Source: Acanthosepion esculentum
Lineage: Eukaryota; Mollusca; Cephalopoda; Sepiida; Sepiidae
Length of the DNA: 64,000 nt
Reading direction: 5' to 3'
Assembly (NCBI GenBank): GCA_964036315.1
Contig: OZ038492.1
Span: 36,147,118 to 36,211,117, forward strand
This document shows positions 35,880 to 48,549 of the stretch, one piece after another (within the stretch, counting starts at the first letter, position 1; each line of letters opens with the position of its first letter). The notes beneath the pieces are model-generated. The model worked only from the letters and a program-made list of their open reading frames with translations, did not search any database and was not told the DNA's origin. Position numbers and translations under genes: made by a program.

Positions 35880-36410
35880 CCAAAAATAGAATATTGCAGC
35901 CAAATATGAACTAGACCTGGTCATTCCTCACTTGCATGTCTTGATAGAGTTCAACAACGTCTACGCGGACAATTATTTCTCACCGTACAACCCAATTCCC
36001 ACCGATGAAACGTCGCCAACCTCTCGTTGTTCTATCGCTATTTCCATGGCATGTGTTCAGACGACCTACATTCCTTAATACCACCACACCTGATTTTTAC
36101 AACTGAGATCCAACATTCCACGTATTCATTTGTGAATCGTCTCCATACCTATTTTTATTCTATTAGTAACAAGTAAGTTCTCGAAGAGCTTATTCCCAAG
36201 ATCTCCGAGCAGAATGTTTTTTTCCAATCGTTACACTCTAGACTTCAAGTCTAGGGTTAACCGTTACCATTTTGTATATTCACATGAACTCAGTCTTGCT
36301 TTTTATTACGCTCATACAACACCACAGAGTAAATATCTGCCTTGAGTGGCCTTTGGGCCTTGTATTTTGTGAACATTTAGTATAAATAAAAATATGTATA
36401 TAGGTGATTG
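35880..36410 (+). mobile_element. LINE ORF2 C-terminus and 3' untranslated region
   Basis: Reads DRVQQRLRGQLFLTVQPNSH, a stop, then NVANLSLFYRYFHGMCSDDL and HSLIPPHLIFTTEIQHSTYS. NRYTLDFKSRVNRYHF follows. The 3' part has CTTGAGTGGCCTTTGGGCCT and ends A-rich near 36395. This is the family's canonical tail with few stops. Confidence 0.75.
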
Positions 36411-36678
36411 TATTCATGGGTGTAAGAGATAATAAAGACATGGTAGAAATACGATTGTGAAGAATAGAAATACCAATTTAAAAAAATATCTACCTGTGAA
36501 TTTACGGCTTTCTGGAAATTTAATTTCGTATATGTAGAAAAATAGGTGCAGAAGGTTACAAGTAAAAAGAAAAAGTGGGAGAGAGAGAATTTGTAAATTG
36601 AAGACGTCTGCAGATTATATCAACACTGATTTAACATATATTCAGTTGTTCTCTCTCTAGCTCTCTCAAACACGCATA

Positions 36679-36679
<1 letters not shown>

Positions 36680-36722
<43 letters not shown>

Positions 36723-36798
36723 TAGATATATAGATATATATATATAGGTGCACACACACAAACACACACACACACTCACACACACACGCACGCATATT

Positions 36799-36870
<72 letters not shown>
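36680..36870. repeat. (TA)n and (CA)n compound microsatellite
   Basis: TA 36682-36720, GATA/TAGA mix, degenerate CA 36750-36821, TA 36821-36870. Confidence 0.95.
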
Positions 36871-36875
<5 letters not shown>

Positions 36876-36911
36876 GCTTCATGTGTTATTTGTGCACATG
36901 TATTTGCATAA

Positions 36912-37091
36912 CTGGAAGAGAACGGAGCTGTAGAGGAACTTGGCTTAGATTTGACAAGTGCGAAAAGAGAGAAACAACTCTGTCCCGCCGGGCAAAAGCC
37001 AGACAGGTTAGTCAACACAATGGCGCCAACTGGAAATAAGAAAAGACATCGCGTTTTAAAATATTTACCGAAGAGCCCCGAAGCCTTCTAA
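36912..37091 (+). other. Unrecognised 59-codon open frame with balanced composition
   Basis: Open from after a TAA to a TAA, reading ENGAVEELGLDLTSAKREKQ and LCPAGQKPDRLVNTMAPTGN. Unlike other frames nearby it is not repeat-like in composition. It has no upstream ATG before residue ~36 (M of MAPTG). It might be an exon or element fragment; I do not recognise it. Confidence 0.2.
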
Positions 37092-37554
37092 CTATCTAAG
37101 GAAGGAAGTGGAAGGCCGAGTTATTCGTCCTTATGAAAGAATGAAGAAAGACAACCTGGCTGGAGAGGACAGCAAAAGGAAGCGAAGCCAAGACCTTAAG
37201 AGAAATAACGTTTTCAGTATGAAGAAATGGAAGCAAAGAAAGTTAAAGGTAGAAAGTGTTTGGAGCTGTAAACGGAAATAAACACTAGCGATTTGTTTAG
37301 GTCTTCAATTGTATGAATTAGTAAAAGATGTAGATTCGTTGTTTTATTTTAATTTCTTTTGACACAAGGCTGTGCAATATCTAGAGGAATACCTTTGTTG
37401 AAGAATATGTGAACAGAAACTGCTCACAAAAAACTATGGAACGAAAAATGATAGTAAATGCATTGGTACTTGATAGTTCAAAGGTAGTTTAAACATGGGT
37501 GGATGAAAATGGCTGTAGAGTACAGTAATTTAGTATAGGAGAATTGAGCTTAGA

Positions 37555-37900
37555 ATTGGATTTGGGAGAGGTAGTTTCGCCTAACACAGAAGGTTATTAA
37601 AAAACCAAAACATGAGCCTAAAATCTACAGTCATTTTCATAAACAGACTCACCATATCGAGACTTTCATATGGACACCATGCATGAGACCAAACACGTTC
37701 AGAAATATTTAAACTGCCAGCCGTGTACAACTGCTTTTTCAGATAACACAGTTAAAGGCCATTGAAATGTGTGGGTCTTAGCGAGGACCAACCTTCTTCG
37801 AGCCTCGTGGATTGGTAAGAAACGTACCAGCCGACAGAACCAATTCATTTGAAGACTATCAACGGCAGCAACAACTAAATTGGTCAAAAGTCAATAATAT
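37555..37900 (-). repeat. Dispersed repeat D3, copy 1
   Basis: Diverged match to 49740-50050, with shared GGTAGTTTCGC, CACTGCCAGC-like, CTGTCATGCAT-like and CTTCTTCGA blocks in order. A 62-codon minus frame is open but unrecognised. Confidence 0.45.
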
Positions 37901-38165
37901 TATGGCGAATAAATTTAAACTGGCGAAAACCTGACGCGGTGTACACAAACGAAACATTTTTCCCATGGCTTCAGACACTCTTCTCCTATTAATCTAATTT
38001 TTCTCCTCATTTTATATAAAAAAGAAATTTCACATAGGCTCGCTACTTTCTTTTCTTTCCGCTGTGAAGACAAGGCTTTTATTGGTTCAAAAGCAATTTC
38101 ACATAGGCTCGTGAAATTTTCGTTTTCTTCTCCGCTCGCCGTCAGTCGCTGCGAAGGCAACTAAA
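37900..38165 (+). repeat. Dispersed repeat D4, copy 1
   Basis: Matches 39755-40040: GGCGAATAAATTTAMACTGG, ACACAAACGAAAC and TTTCACATAG are shared throughout. Confidence 0.65.
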
Positions 38166-38607
38166 ATGGATGCTACATGCAACTCGAGGAGAAAATAATG
38201 GCATAATCAAAATGCAGACGTTCCAAAAACTCCTCAAACAAAAGGCAGGTAAAGAAGCTTCCATTTGGTACTGGAAAGAGCGATAACAGCTTCTGGGCTC
38301 GAGAAACACATTTCCTGAAAGATTCTTTTATGAGGAAGAATTTATAAATCTCAGCCAACAGTACCACCGGTACTTCGATCAATGAATGCCAAATGTTTCA
38401 CTGTAAGTAAACAATACAATTACTAATATAGAAAATGATGGACAGTATCACACATACATTTGTGTCATCCATAATTATATTGTCGAGATTATATATTATA
38501 TATTTTCTTATGCGTGTATGATTTGTTTGTTTGTTTGTTTGGGGTTTTATGGCATATCAACCATTATGGGTTATTTGATGCCAGATCCAGTATTTACTAG
38601 ATATATC

Positions 38608-38700
38608 AAAAATGTATAGCTGGCAACAACATTGTTTCAAAAACGTATAGCTGGCAACATCATTGTTTCAAAAACGTATCCCTGGCAACATCATTGTTTA
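38608..38700. repeat. 31-bp tandem repeat, three copies
   Basis: Unit starts AAAAACGTATAGCTGGCAAC and ends CATCATTGTTTC. Three near-identical copies. Confidence 0.85.
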
Positions 38701-38875
38701 ATTGTTTTTCTACTGATTGACCCTAAGCCACCGCTTTCCATCACATTTTAAGGGTAAGGTGTTAGTATATTTAGTGTAGGGTTTGGGTGGGAAAGGTAAT
38801 TGTAAGTTGTAGTTGTTTTGGGATGGGTTAGATGTGATGGGGCATGACATGACCAGCCGATTGATCGGATCGACG

Positions 38876-39145
38876 GCCTTTTGGTTGGACGTAGTTTATC
38901 GTCATACCCAGGACGCGGATGTAGTTTATCGTCATAAACAGGACGCGGACACACCTTGGGATTTCACTATTTGCCCATAGCTGGGACCCTAACAGGTGCT
39001 ACCACCCCGGGTCAGGGTGGACCTGGGAACATCAGCAATTAAGAGGTGGTTCCACGCTCCTCAAAACCTCCTGATCAGAGGCCTTGCTGTTGGATGTAGT
39101 TTATCGTCTTACCCAGGACTCGGCTGCAGTTTAACGTCATACCCA
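38876..39145. repeat. Recurrent ~30-bp unit (GTAGTTTATCGTCATACCCA)
   Basis: Two tandem units at about 38887-38946 and two more at about 39095-39150, each preceded by a GGCCTT..TTGGA phrase. The block between reads as unique sequence. Confidence 0.65.
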
Positions 39146-39754
39146 GGACGTATGCGTGTATGAGTTGGGGATCAAATATACATCGGAATCCGACAGAATA
39201 ATGAAATAGAAAACAAATAGGAAACGTTTATCAATCTAACACCTTTCACATCAGAGAATGAGATATGGAGAAAAACAAGAAATGTTTTGTGGTATTTTTA
39301 CTTTTCTGTTGTTTGTTATTCATTGGCCAATCATGTTTCACGTGCATTCGACTGTATAGTACCTTGGGGCTTAGAAGTTAAAACTACCAGTTGATTTACC
39401 CATTAAAATTAATGGAGGATGATAATGGCGAGAAAACACACTTGTAATTTTTAACAAGACAAGATATGGAATTTATTTACGAATACACACACATGAAGTT
39501 GCCTCAGAATCTCGTTTCAGAAAAATAAACCAGAAGTTTTTAGTTTTAAAGAATTGTCATCTAAAAGAAATATTCATGGAACAGATTAAATGATCAGATA
39601 CAAAATAATATTCAATATCTTTAAAACAAAGGTAAGAGAGTTCGTATACGGTTGCATGCATTCAAAAGGATACGAAAGTAGATAGTTTTAAATCGTTAGT
39701 TTTCTTGGATTGTTGCGGGAAAATTCATTGAAGTACTGTGTGCTTGGGTAGAGG

Positions 39755-40040
39755 CTGATAATATAATTGGCGAATAAATTTACACTGGCGAAAACTTCAA
39801 CGCTGGACGCGGTGCACACAAACGAAACCTTCCACATGTCTTCAGAAACTATTTTATTCATTTAATATTTCTCCCCATTTTATATGAAAAAGAATTTCGC
39901 ATAGGCGCACTATATTCTTTTCTGTCGGCTGTGAAGCTAAGTCCTTCATTGGTCCAAAAACAATTTCACATAGACACGCGAATTTATTTCAACCTTCTTC
40001 CCCGATCGCCGGTCAATCTTTGTGAAGGCAAGATTCCCAT
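39755..40040 (+). repeat. Dispersed repeat D4, copy 2
   Basis: Direct-orientation partner of 37900-38165, about 1.6 kb downstream. Confidence 0.65.
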
Positions 40041-40737
40041 TGTTATAAAGAAAATATAACATTCATGAAATTATTTTCGTCATTTTCCTAGCTAACTGTT
40101 GTTGATATCGGGGATGGAATCCTGCACAAATAAATAACGCCAGTAATTGAAATAGGAAAATAAGTGTATTGAACGTAAGAATACAAACTTGAAATGAAGA
40201 TTAGTAGTTCAGGAATACGGGTTAGTAGAAAGTATATGTATAAGTCTCTGTAAGTGAAACCGTAATTATCTCTTCTCTCTGTGGACTCTACGTATATCAA
40301 CCTTATCTCAAAGTGTCTCTTTGTGAACACCCTGTGTACTCCACATATCTCCACTCTGTCAGAATAAGTATACTTTAGACGAGTCCATCTTGTGTAAAAG
40401 GGGGAGGGCCTCACAACACTAACACGAATTTGAATGGGGTGTATACAAGGAGTTATTCTTATTTCGCAGTCAGTCTTTGAAAACAACGTTAGTTTAATTA
40501 GTATAGTATAATATTAATATAGTATAATATATTTGAATTCAGAACGCCACAAATTATACTAACGTTGGTTTGAAAGAGTCTAGTTCACGTGACACATGAT
40601 TCACCAATGAAAATCAAACAACGTAAAAGTATAAATAATATAATTTCTTTCATTTTTCTCGATATCTTAGTCTCTGATGAAGATTTAATAAAAGGCAAAG
40701 ATGTTATGTCGCTAACCTGTTCACGTTTGTTTTTATC
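40041..40737. other. No recognised element
   Basis: A 132-codon minus frame (40088-40486) is open but not recognised. CTCTGATGAAG near 40672 is an isolated ribozyme-core-like word. Confidence 0.3.

Positions 40738-40797
<60 letters not shown>
40738..40797. repeat. (TA)n-(TG)n microsatellite
   Basis: Short TA then about 20 TG units. Confidence 0.95.
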
Positions 40798-40799
<2 letters not shown>

Positions 40800-41785
40800 G
40801 GATTATGAATATATAATTCTATTTTTTATTGAGTTATAAGTCATTATATTCTGTGAATATTCCTTCGTACCTATGTGGTGCCTACTTTGGAATTTAATAT
40901 GTATTCGAAGATAATTGATACATAGGGGCTAATAAATAATTCTAATCCTTGACAATATAATATATAGAGCATCACAATGAGGCGTCGTTTTCATTCTGGA
41001 GGTCTGTAATAAACCGAGTGAGTCATTTATTGAATATAGGTCACATTTATTTTATATTGCAAATCGGATCAGAATATGCATGTGTTTATTCTTAAAATTG
41101 AACAAACAATGCCACAGGCTGCTTGAAAAAAATTTCGGTCCAATCTATTTCCCCACTCCAATGTTTTAATTTCCTTTTTTAGTCGTATTGGTAAAGTTAT
41201 CAATCAAAGAGAGAGAACAAAAATGAAATAGAAAGAGAGTACAAAGAACAAAAATTACCGCTTGAAACAAGGCCATTGTAATGAAGGAAATTGAAATGTT
41301 TCTGAGAATAAACGGTGGTGAACAAAACGCTTAGGATGGGGCTGGTTACAAGTGAGAGTAAAACGGCGTCGAAATGATTAATAGGGATTAATATGCGAAC
41401 GAAAATTAAACTGAACGAGACAGTGTTTGTACTATAACGCTTTTTCTGAGCAGGTGGGCCTTATGAGCTATATTCAGTAATTTAGACAGATTTTCTCTCA
41501 TATGCCGCACTACCCTCGCCTTATGGCAGACAAAATTAAACATAGTCAATGAAATACGCTCCACGGAAAATGACTCAACGGAAACTGAGGTATATGAAAT
41601 CGGTAATGAAAAGGGGAGAGGGGAAGAAAGAGAAATCGATGGACAAAAAAAAAAGAATAATTTACATTTCCTTTACTAATGTTCACCCTGTTCAACGTTC
41701 AAGATCAACTAATGACAGGGGTTACTGATGGAGATGCGGGGTTTTGTAAATAAGAGAAATACATGAAGAGGGTATGGTTCTCAGG
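40798..41785. other. Mostly unassigned; possible LINE 3' end near 41665-41710
   Basis: TAATGTTCACCCTGTTCAACG is the reverse complement of the LINE terminal phrase at 4600 (CAGGGTGAACATTA). Nothing else is recognised. Confidence 0.35.
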
Positions 41786-41789
41786 ATTT

Positions 41790-41935
41790 TTCTAACGGTG
41801 CCGCTCAATGGTATCTTCATTACAGGTAGTAAAGTAATCTGTTTGCCTAATCCACCATGGTGAGATTCGAACTTGTGTCTCCCGATCGTGACGCTCACCA
41901 TCTAATAACTCCGTGACACAACCACGATACTTAAA
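41790..41935 (-). mobile_element. tRNA-derived SINE
   Basis: Minus strand GTGTCACGGAGTTATTAGATG (A-box side) and ACAAGTTCGAATCTCACCAT (B-box). The head resembles the SINE at 15740. Confidence 0.65.
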
Positions 41936-41994
41936 TAAAGTCAAAATTACAACGTATTTCTTTAATGCACTCACCTTTTTTAATCAGTTCACTA

Positions 41995-42110
41995 CAAACA
42001 AGGCGATAATGCCACTGAGACTCAAGGGACTATTTGGAGTGAAAGGGAATGAAAATCGTTACAATCAACTGGAAACACAATCATAAACAGGGAACAAAGG
42101 CTAAACGTCT
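41995..42110 (+). repeat. Dispersed repeat R-A, copy 3
   Basis: Contains AAGGCGATAATGCCACTGAG. It is followed directly by the R-B array. Confidence 0.55.
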
Positions 42111-42815
42111 ATTCCTTCTGAAAACACCGGGTGAGGAGAGTGTGACCGAGACGCCAGGCGAACCTAGCTGCTTCTATTGAGCAGAAGCAAAAAATCATTT
42201 GTAAATAAAATTTTAGAGTTTAGGAGGAGACGTTCGAAGTATAGAGCTGAAGTAGAATTTAGAAAGAACCGCAAACCCAATCCAAAACAGGAAAGAAATG
42301 ATAAACTTCTACTCCTGTTCAAAAGATCGAGGAGGAGTGCGAAACGGACGATAGGCGAAACTATCTACTCCTGTTGAGGAGAAGGATAAAATAGTAAATC
42401 AAATTTCAGGCGAGGATGAGAGATGTGTATGATTGTATCAGATATTAGTACGAATCGGAAACCAAATCCTAAACAGGAATCAAGCAATAAGCCTTTATCT
42501 CTGTTCAGTAGACCAGGGAAGAGTGTGGACAGGGCGATAACCGAACCTATCTGCTCCTTTCTTTTTTTGTTGCTTCCATGATAATTAAAATCTTCAAAAA
42601 TTTAAATTCAATATCAATCGATATCTTCTATCTTTTTAAAGCCTGTTCATATTTTTGTACTTCCTTCAAACCACCCATTTTCAGTCTTCTCATTCTTTCA
42701 CTTGCGTTCTAGTGCATTATCGTCTTGAATGAAGGGATTAAAAAAAAAAGGCATATACTTCTATTCCTGTTAAAAAGACGGTGGAGGAGTGTGAACCGGA
42801 CCAGGAATATTATAG
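42110..42815 (+). repeat. R-B repeat array, about four partial units
   Basis: Units of roughly 200 bp share AACCAAATCCTAAACAGGAA, CTACTCCTGTTCAAAAGA and GGAGGAGTGTGAACCGGAC. Copies at about 42130, 42270-42380, 42460-42560 and 42750-42810. Relatives occur at 54435-54720 and, inverted, 63180-63245. Confidence 0.65.
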
Positions 42816-42975
42816 TTGTACATAATAATATTATTATAATATATACATTAAAATTTATAGTTATACATTATTGTTATATACATTAAACATATGTTTTTGT
42901 CAGTAAGGTTCCTTATCCTTTCTGACCAATGACTATCTTTTTTCTCGATTCTGTATAATAAATTGCAATGCATAT

Positions 42976-43545
42976 AAATAGAGTCCTACCTCTTTAATCC
43001 GGCATCATTGGGACCAGGTCACTTCCAGGTCACGGATGCCGGATGATAGAAATCATCACTAAAAAAAGAAACGTATGTAAACATTGTTTTGCCAGCTCAT
43101 TCCACATATGCCAAAAAAGGTGTTTTATACAATACAAACGCTAAAATAAGCTTAAAACCAATAAATTCTTACAAAAGGAAAAAAATCAAGAAACACAGTG
43201 GAAAAAATCGCTTAACCTACATAGTGTATAAAAGTAAATGTATGGCGGAACAAGTTTTAGAAGAGATAGGAAAAAAGACAAAATTTCTTAAGATGTACGA
43301 AGGACAGAAAATTGCCTGAAGGGATACGGCACATAAAAAAATATTCTGAATGGGTAAATATGCAACTATATATAAGAAATGAGACCGTCTCACCAAAACA
43401 TTATGCTGCTGTAGGCTGCAGCTGCGGAAAGTTGTAAACAACGTGTGACGATGCCTTCGTAGGCACTCAACAAGACCATGGCGATAATTTTAAAAAAATG
43501 CCAGACTATGCGAATTGCCGGACCACATATTAAAGATGTCAGAGT
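42976..43545. mobile_element. Possible pogo/Tigger-like element
   Basis: AGTCCTACCTCTTTAATCCG with GGCATCATTGGGACC at 42982, and GCGAATTGCCGGACCACATA near 43518, resemble the two ends of elements that start TCTTTAATCCGGCA. The 76-codon plus frame inside (43089-43319) is lysine-rich and unrecognised. Weak. Confidence 0.3.
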
Positions 43546-43649
43546 CAATTAAAATTATTTGTTTATTTTATATATAAATCCATTTGCAATAGATTTACTT
43601 TAAATATACAGCATTTTATTCCATCAGTGACGCTATCAGTAATTAAATG

Positions 43650-43800
43650 GGTGACCACTTGGGAATACGAAGTGCTGTAATGGATAACCTCTCGGAATTG
43701 GAAATCGTAGTGCCGAGTTCGAATTCCAGCCATGTTCGTTACATTAATTTACGTGCAAATACACTTGGGAAAGTTATTTATCCACTTCGTCTGCCCCCAG
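43650..43800 (+). mobile_element. SINE-A copy
   Basis: GTGCTGTAATGGATAACC (A-box side), GCCGAGTTCGAATTCCAG (B-box), then TTACATTAATTTACGTGC and CCCCCAGATATGGGTT, as in the 5225 and 13656 copies. Confidence 0.65.
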
Positions 43801-44419
43801 ATATGGGTTGATTAGTGTGACTTGTATCATTGTTATTTCCACAAATGCACTTACAATCTATATAAAATATTTTGTGGTTTTAAATAACCTGAAAAGGGTC
43901 GATAAGCCGTAAAAAACAAATTAATTGATTTATCAACGCTTACATTAATTTCTGACGTTTTATGTGTGTTTTTATGCTGATATTCAAAGCAGAGAATTCA
44001 GATTAAGTGCAAAGGTTAGGCTTAAGAAATTGAGACTCTTAGTGCGTAATTATCAGTTATCGAAATTAGTTTGAATTATCCCAAAATTTAGTAAAAGTCT
44101 ACATCTCCCTTACACAGGATTCAAATGCAGTCATGTAATTCTTGACTTCGCAATTGGATCGCCTAATACAATTATGTCATGTTTTGTTGTGTTGTATCCA
44201 TAGACCATGATCTTCCTTTCATATGGTTCGAATATTTATGGCCACTGCGTTATTAACAATTTGAAATTCTTCAAATCCTGCGTCAAAACGACGCCTATTC
44301 AAGCTTAACGCTTCGTCTTTCTTTATTATGCCAACAATTTATAAATCTTATGATTTGCTTAACAGAAAAAAAAGACATAGCTAGTTTTAGGTTGTAGTGT
44401 TTAGATACGATTTTGATAT

Positions 44420-45115
44420 GTTGCCCAAATGTTTCCAGCAATACATTTTTGAAAACCAAATGTTTCCAGCAATACATTTTTGAAAACCAAATGTTTCCAG
44501 CAATACATTTTTGAAAACCGAATCTTTCCAACAATACATCTTTGTAAACGAAATGTTTTCAGCAATACATTTTTGAAAACCAAATGTTTCCAGCAATACA
44601 TTTTTGAAAACCAAGTGTTTCCAGCAATACATTTTTGAAAAACAAATGTTTCCACAGCAAAACATTTTTGAAAACCAAATGTTTCCAGCAATACATTTTT
44701 GAAAACCGAATCTTTCCAGCAATACATTTTTGAAAACGAAATGTTTTCAGCAATACATTTTTGAAAACCAAATGTTTCCAGCAATACATTTTTGAAAACC
44801 AAATGTTTCCAGCAATACATTTTTGAAAAACAAATGTTTCCAGCAATACTTTTTTGAAAACCAAATGTTTCCAGCAATACATATTTGAAAACCAAATGTT
44901 TCCAGCAATACATTTTTGAAAACCAAATGTCTCCAGCAATACATGTTTGAAAACCAAATGTTTCCAGCAATACATTTTTGAAAACCAAATGTTTCCAGCA
45001 ATACATTTTAGAAAACCAAATGTCTCCAGCAATACATTTTTGAAAACCAAATGTTTCCAGCAATACATTTTTGAAAAACAAATATCTCCAGCAATACATT
45101 TTTGAAAACCAAATG
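44420..45115 (-). repeat. 31-bp minisatellite, about 22 copies, open in all frames
   Basis: Unit: AAATGTTTCCAGCAATACAT plus TTTTGAAAACC. Because 31 is one more than a multiple of three, each minus-strand frame cycles through the same 31-residue peptide (FGFQKCIAGNIWFSKMYCWK is part of it), giving open frames of up to 240 codons. Variant units (CCGAATCTTTCC then CGAAATGTTTTC) recur about six units apart (44518 and 44706), hinting at a higher-order repeat. A 2-base insertion near 44655 shifts the phase without closing the frame. A real gene is unlikely. Confidence 0.9.
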
Positions 45116-45220
45116 AAAGTCACTCAAAATCATTTTCGGCATAAATTGACCCCTAAGGTTGGAATGCCGTTAAACAAAACAACCAAACAACCATTGATAC
45201 GTTTCAGAGTGAACTTATCA

Positions 45221-45705
45221 TCATGCTGATATGGAATCACCCAATTCTGTCGTCGCTGGAGGGATAAATTCCTTCTTATTTATATGTCGTGTCCTTTCAG
45301 TATGTAGGCGATCATTGTTTCCACAAATACCTTCCCTTGTAATTCCTAATAATTTCTGTCTTTCTGTTATTTCTCCTAAATCCTGTTCCGAAATCCATTT
45401 ACTCAAGTTAAGTATGTTATCCGTTGTTTTTCTCTGTCCCTCTTGCCCTCTATCTGCCACATGAGAATCAGATTTTCCAAGCCATCCTTTCTCATTATGT
45501 GCCGCAGAAACCTCAAATGCCCCTTCCTGAGATTAAGTATTAGTTTCCTTTTGGTTTTCATTTTCTCCAAAATTTCGTCGTTGCTCACATATTCGGTAGA
45601 AGCATATGTCTGCTGCTTTATTTCTGTTGCTTCAAGTCCCTCTTCATCTTTGAGGAGATCGTCCTTCTATCACTGCCATACAGAAGACCTTCTTTAGCTA
45701 TTCCA
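45221..45705 (-). mobile_element. LINE ORF2 C-terminal fragment (reference copy)
   Basis: Minus-strand SNDEILEKMKTKRKLILNLR and KGHLRFLRHIMRKDGLENLI, then EGKRDREKQRITYL, form the longest continuous piece of the family's tail. A frameshifted continuation (EGQRKTTDNILNLSKWISEQ) lies to 45221. Confidence 0.75.
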
Positions 45706-45932
45706 TTAATTATTGATAGGTAACCGACATTTGTGAGACAATGGTGTCAGATCAACGTTAACGATTTTGAAAACTAGAGTTTTCGTTGCTGTAAAACATA
45801 AAAGATTCTGACTGACAGCTACATGACTGGCCTTAGTAAAGATTATGGTCCAGGTCCTTGTACCACAGTGATAGTTCAAGGTAGAACCAATGAAGAATAA
45901 CACGAACACAGGTATGGAATAACACAAATATA

Positions 45933-46295
45933 GGGTGACCCCAAAAAACGGGAATTTTTGAAGTGCGTATTGCCAGACACGAGCAAGTGACAACACTGCG
46001 AGACAGTGACCTTGTGCAAGTAAACATTTCGCCATTTTTAGTAACAAGAATAAAATTCACAATATCTCAGCTGAGATGTTGCATCAGTAAATAGGGGTCT
46101 CAACAGCAGATTTCAAGAATGCATTCGTACAGGAGGACGCCATCTACAAGACATAATTTAAAAGAAAAATGAAAATTCCATCATTGTTTCTTAAATGGCA
46201 TGTTTTAAGGTTTCAATTACTATGAATTAAATATTTTCTTCCATCACTCTTGGTTTTATTGGATTGTTAAAAAGTTCCCGTTTTGGGGGTCACCC
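45933..46295. mobile_element. 363-bp MITE, TA target duplication
   Basis: Starts GGGTGACCCCAAAAAACGGG and ends with the near-perfect inverse CCCGTTTTGGGGGTCACCC. Flanked by TA at 45931-45932 and 46296-46297. No coding capacity. TIRs plus a TA duplication fit the Tc1/mariner superfamily. Confidence 0.8.
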
Positions 46296-46299
46296 TATA

Positions 46300-46870
46300 T
46301 ATATTACAAATAGAATATATGTACAAAAAGAGTAGAAGTGTTAGTAATAATAATCAGGTTAGGTTAGAGAGAACTATGTTGTCTCGAAGTATCACTATTC
46401 CAATGTCTTACAGTAATCGTCTAGCCGACTGCCCGACTCACTCTCTCTGTCTGTCTATCTGTCTCACTCACTCTGACTGTCTCGCCTGCTTCCTCTTAAG
46501 GCGCAGTATTTATGGGGTACGGGCTAGTCCATTACTATTATGGGTAAGTTCCCATAACAGTAACGAGTTGTGTGTTAGTAAAAGTACATTATGTCTTTAT
46601 AAAAAATTAGATACAGGCAATATAATAAATGTTAGTCAACTGACATGCATTAAAGTGTGAGGCTATTGCCACTTGACCTAGATGACCCACTTTCTCTTTA
46701 TGGATTCTAAAGGAGACCTTTGATTGGATTCTTTATTTTTTAAAATTTTAATTCGCTAAAACTAATTACCTTAGTCAGGACAGATGTTTTTAGGGACGCA
46801 ACCGGATTCAGCCCGGTGCTAAATTCCAACTACATTGGTTTATTTCATTGTCAGAATCATTTTGTGCGTC
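46300..46870. other. Unassigned
   Basis: A 125-codon plus frame (46283-46660) begins in the MITE end and includes a CTCACTCT-rich stretch near 46440-46490; not recognised. Confidence 0.35.
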
Positions 46871-46871
46871 A

Positions 46872-47700
<829 letters not shown>

Positions 47701-47799
47701 CCCACCGTCACAATTTTTTGCTACACGATATTGATTTGATTGAGTCAAATATTTTCAAGTAATTCTTTAGCAAATATTTCCCATAATTTCAAATATTGT

Positions 47800-48060
47800 T
47801 TTAAATCACTTTATCCTAAGCAAGGAAATAAAGCTACTAGGACGCAAGATGTTACCTAGTGTTAGAGAATACGAGAAAAAAACCCAACAACTATTAGGGA
47901 GAGAGGACAATAAAAGAATTAAGAAGACAGAAGATAACGATTGATACGCTATTTAAATTTTTGAAGATCAAAGTTGACTGGGAAGCAAGAAAACAAGAGA
48001 GAGAAGAAACGATTAGCATACAACTTATGGTTGCATCTAGCAATTTCGTCTGTGAATTGA
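47800..48060 (+). repeat. Dispersed repeat R-A, copy 4 (longer)
   Basis: Diverged: AAGCTACTAGGACGCAAGAT. Homology to the 6340 copy appears to extend through ACTTATGGTTGCATCTAGC near 48024. Confidence 0.5.
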
Positions 48061-48306
48061 TGATTGCCACCAATCTAGTACTACCCTTAAGTCTAGGTAC
48101 CCGTCATGGTAAATTACCCATACACAGATGGACTCTCCCAAAAGGTATCGCTTTAGAAAGAGCAGAGTTTCCAGCAGTCAGCTCTGACAGTCCGACTTAA
48201 CATTCTTTCTCGTTTGTATATGTTTTCTATTACTGCTTTTCTGTTAATATATTTGTTAACTCAGTTCCTCTTTGTTTCTTTATTTCTGGCTCCAACAAGG
48301 CCACAA

Positions 48307-48308
<2 letters not shown>

Positions 48309-48391
<83 letters not shown>
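48309..48391. repeat. (TA)n microsatellite
   Basis: About 41 TA units, among the longest pure arrays here. Confidence 0.97.
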
Positions 48392-48393
<2 letters not shown>

Positions 48394-48549
48394 AAACAAT
48401 TTATGCAAAGAATTAAATACCAATGTTAATGTGATTAATGGCGAAATCATTTCGCTAACAGAACTTAATGAGACATTAACTTACTACCAATTCCTTGAAT
48501 AATAAAATCTTTATAGTCGGTTAATACATATCTTCTATCTGTTTAGTCT

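Noticed and set aside
40088..40486. A 132-codon minus-strand frame as a gene
   Set aside because: No recognisable motif, no supporting context and AT-rich codon make-up.
44401..45123. A 240-codon minus-strand open frame as a repeat-protein gene
   Set aside because: All three frames are open because of the 31-bp period; there is no non-repeat domain or other gene sign.
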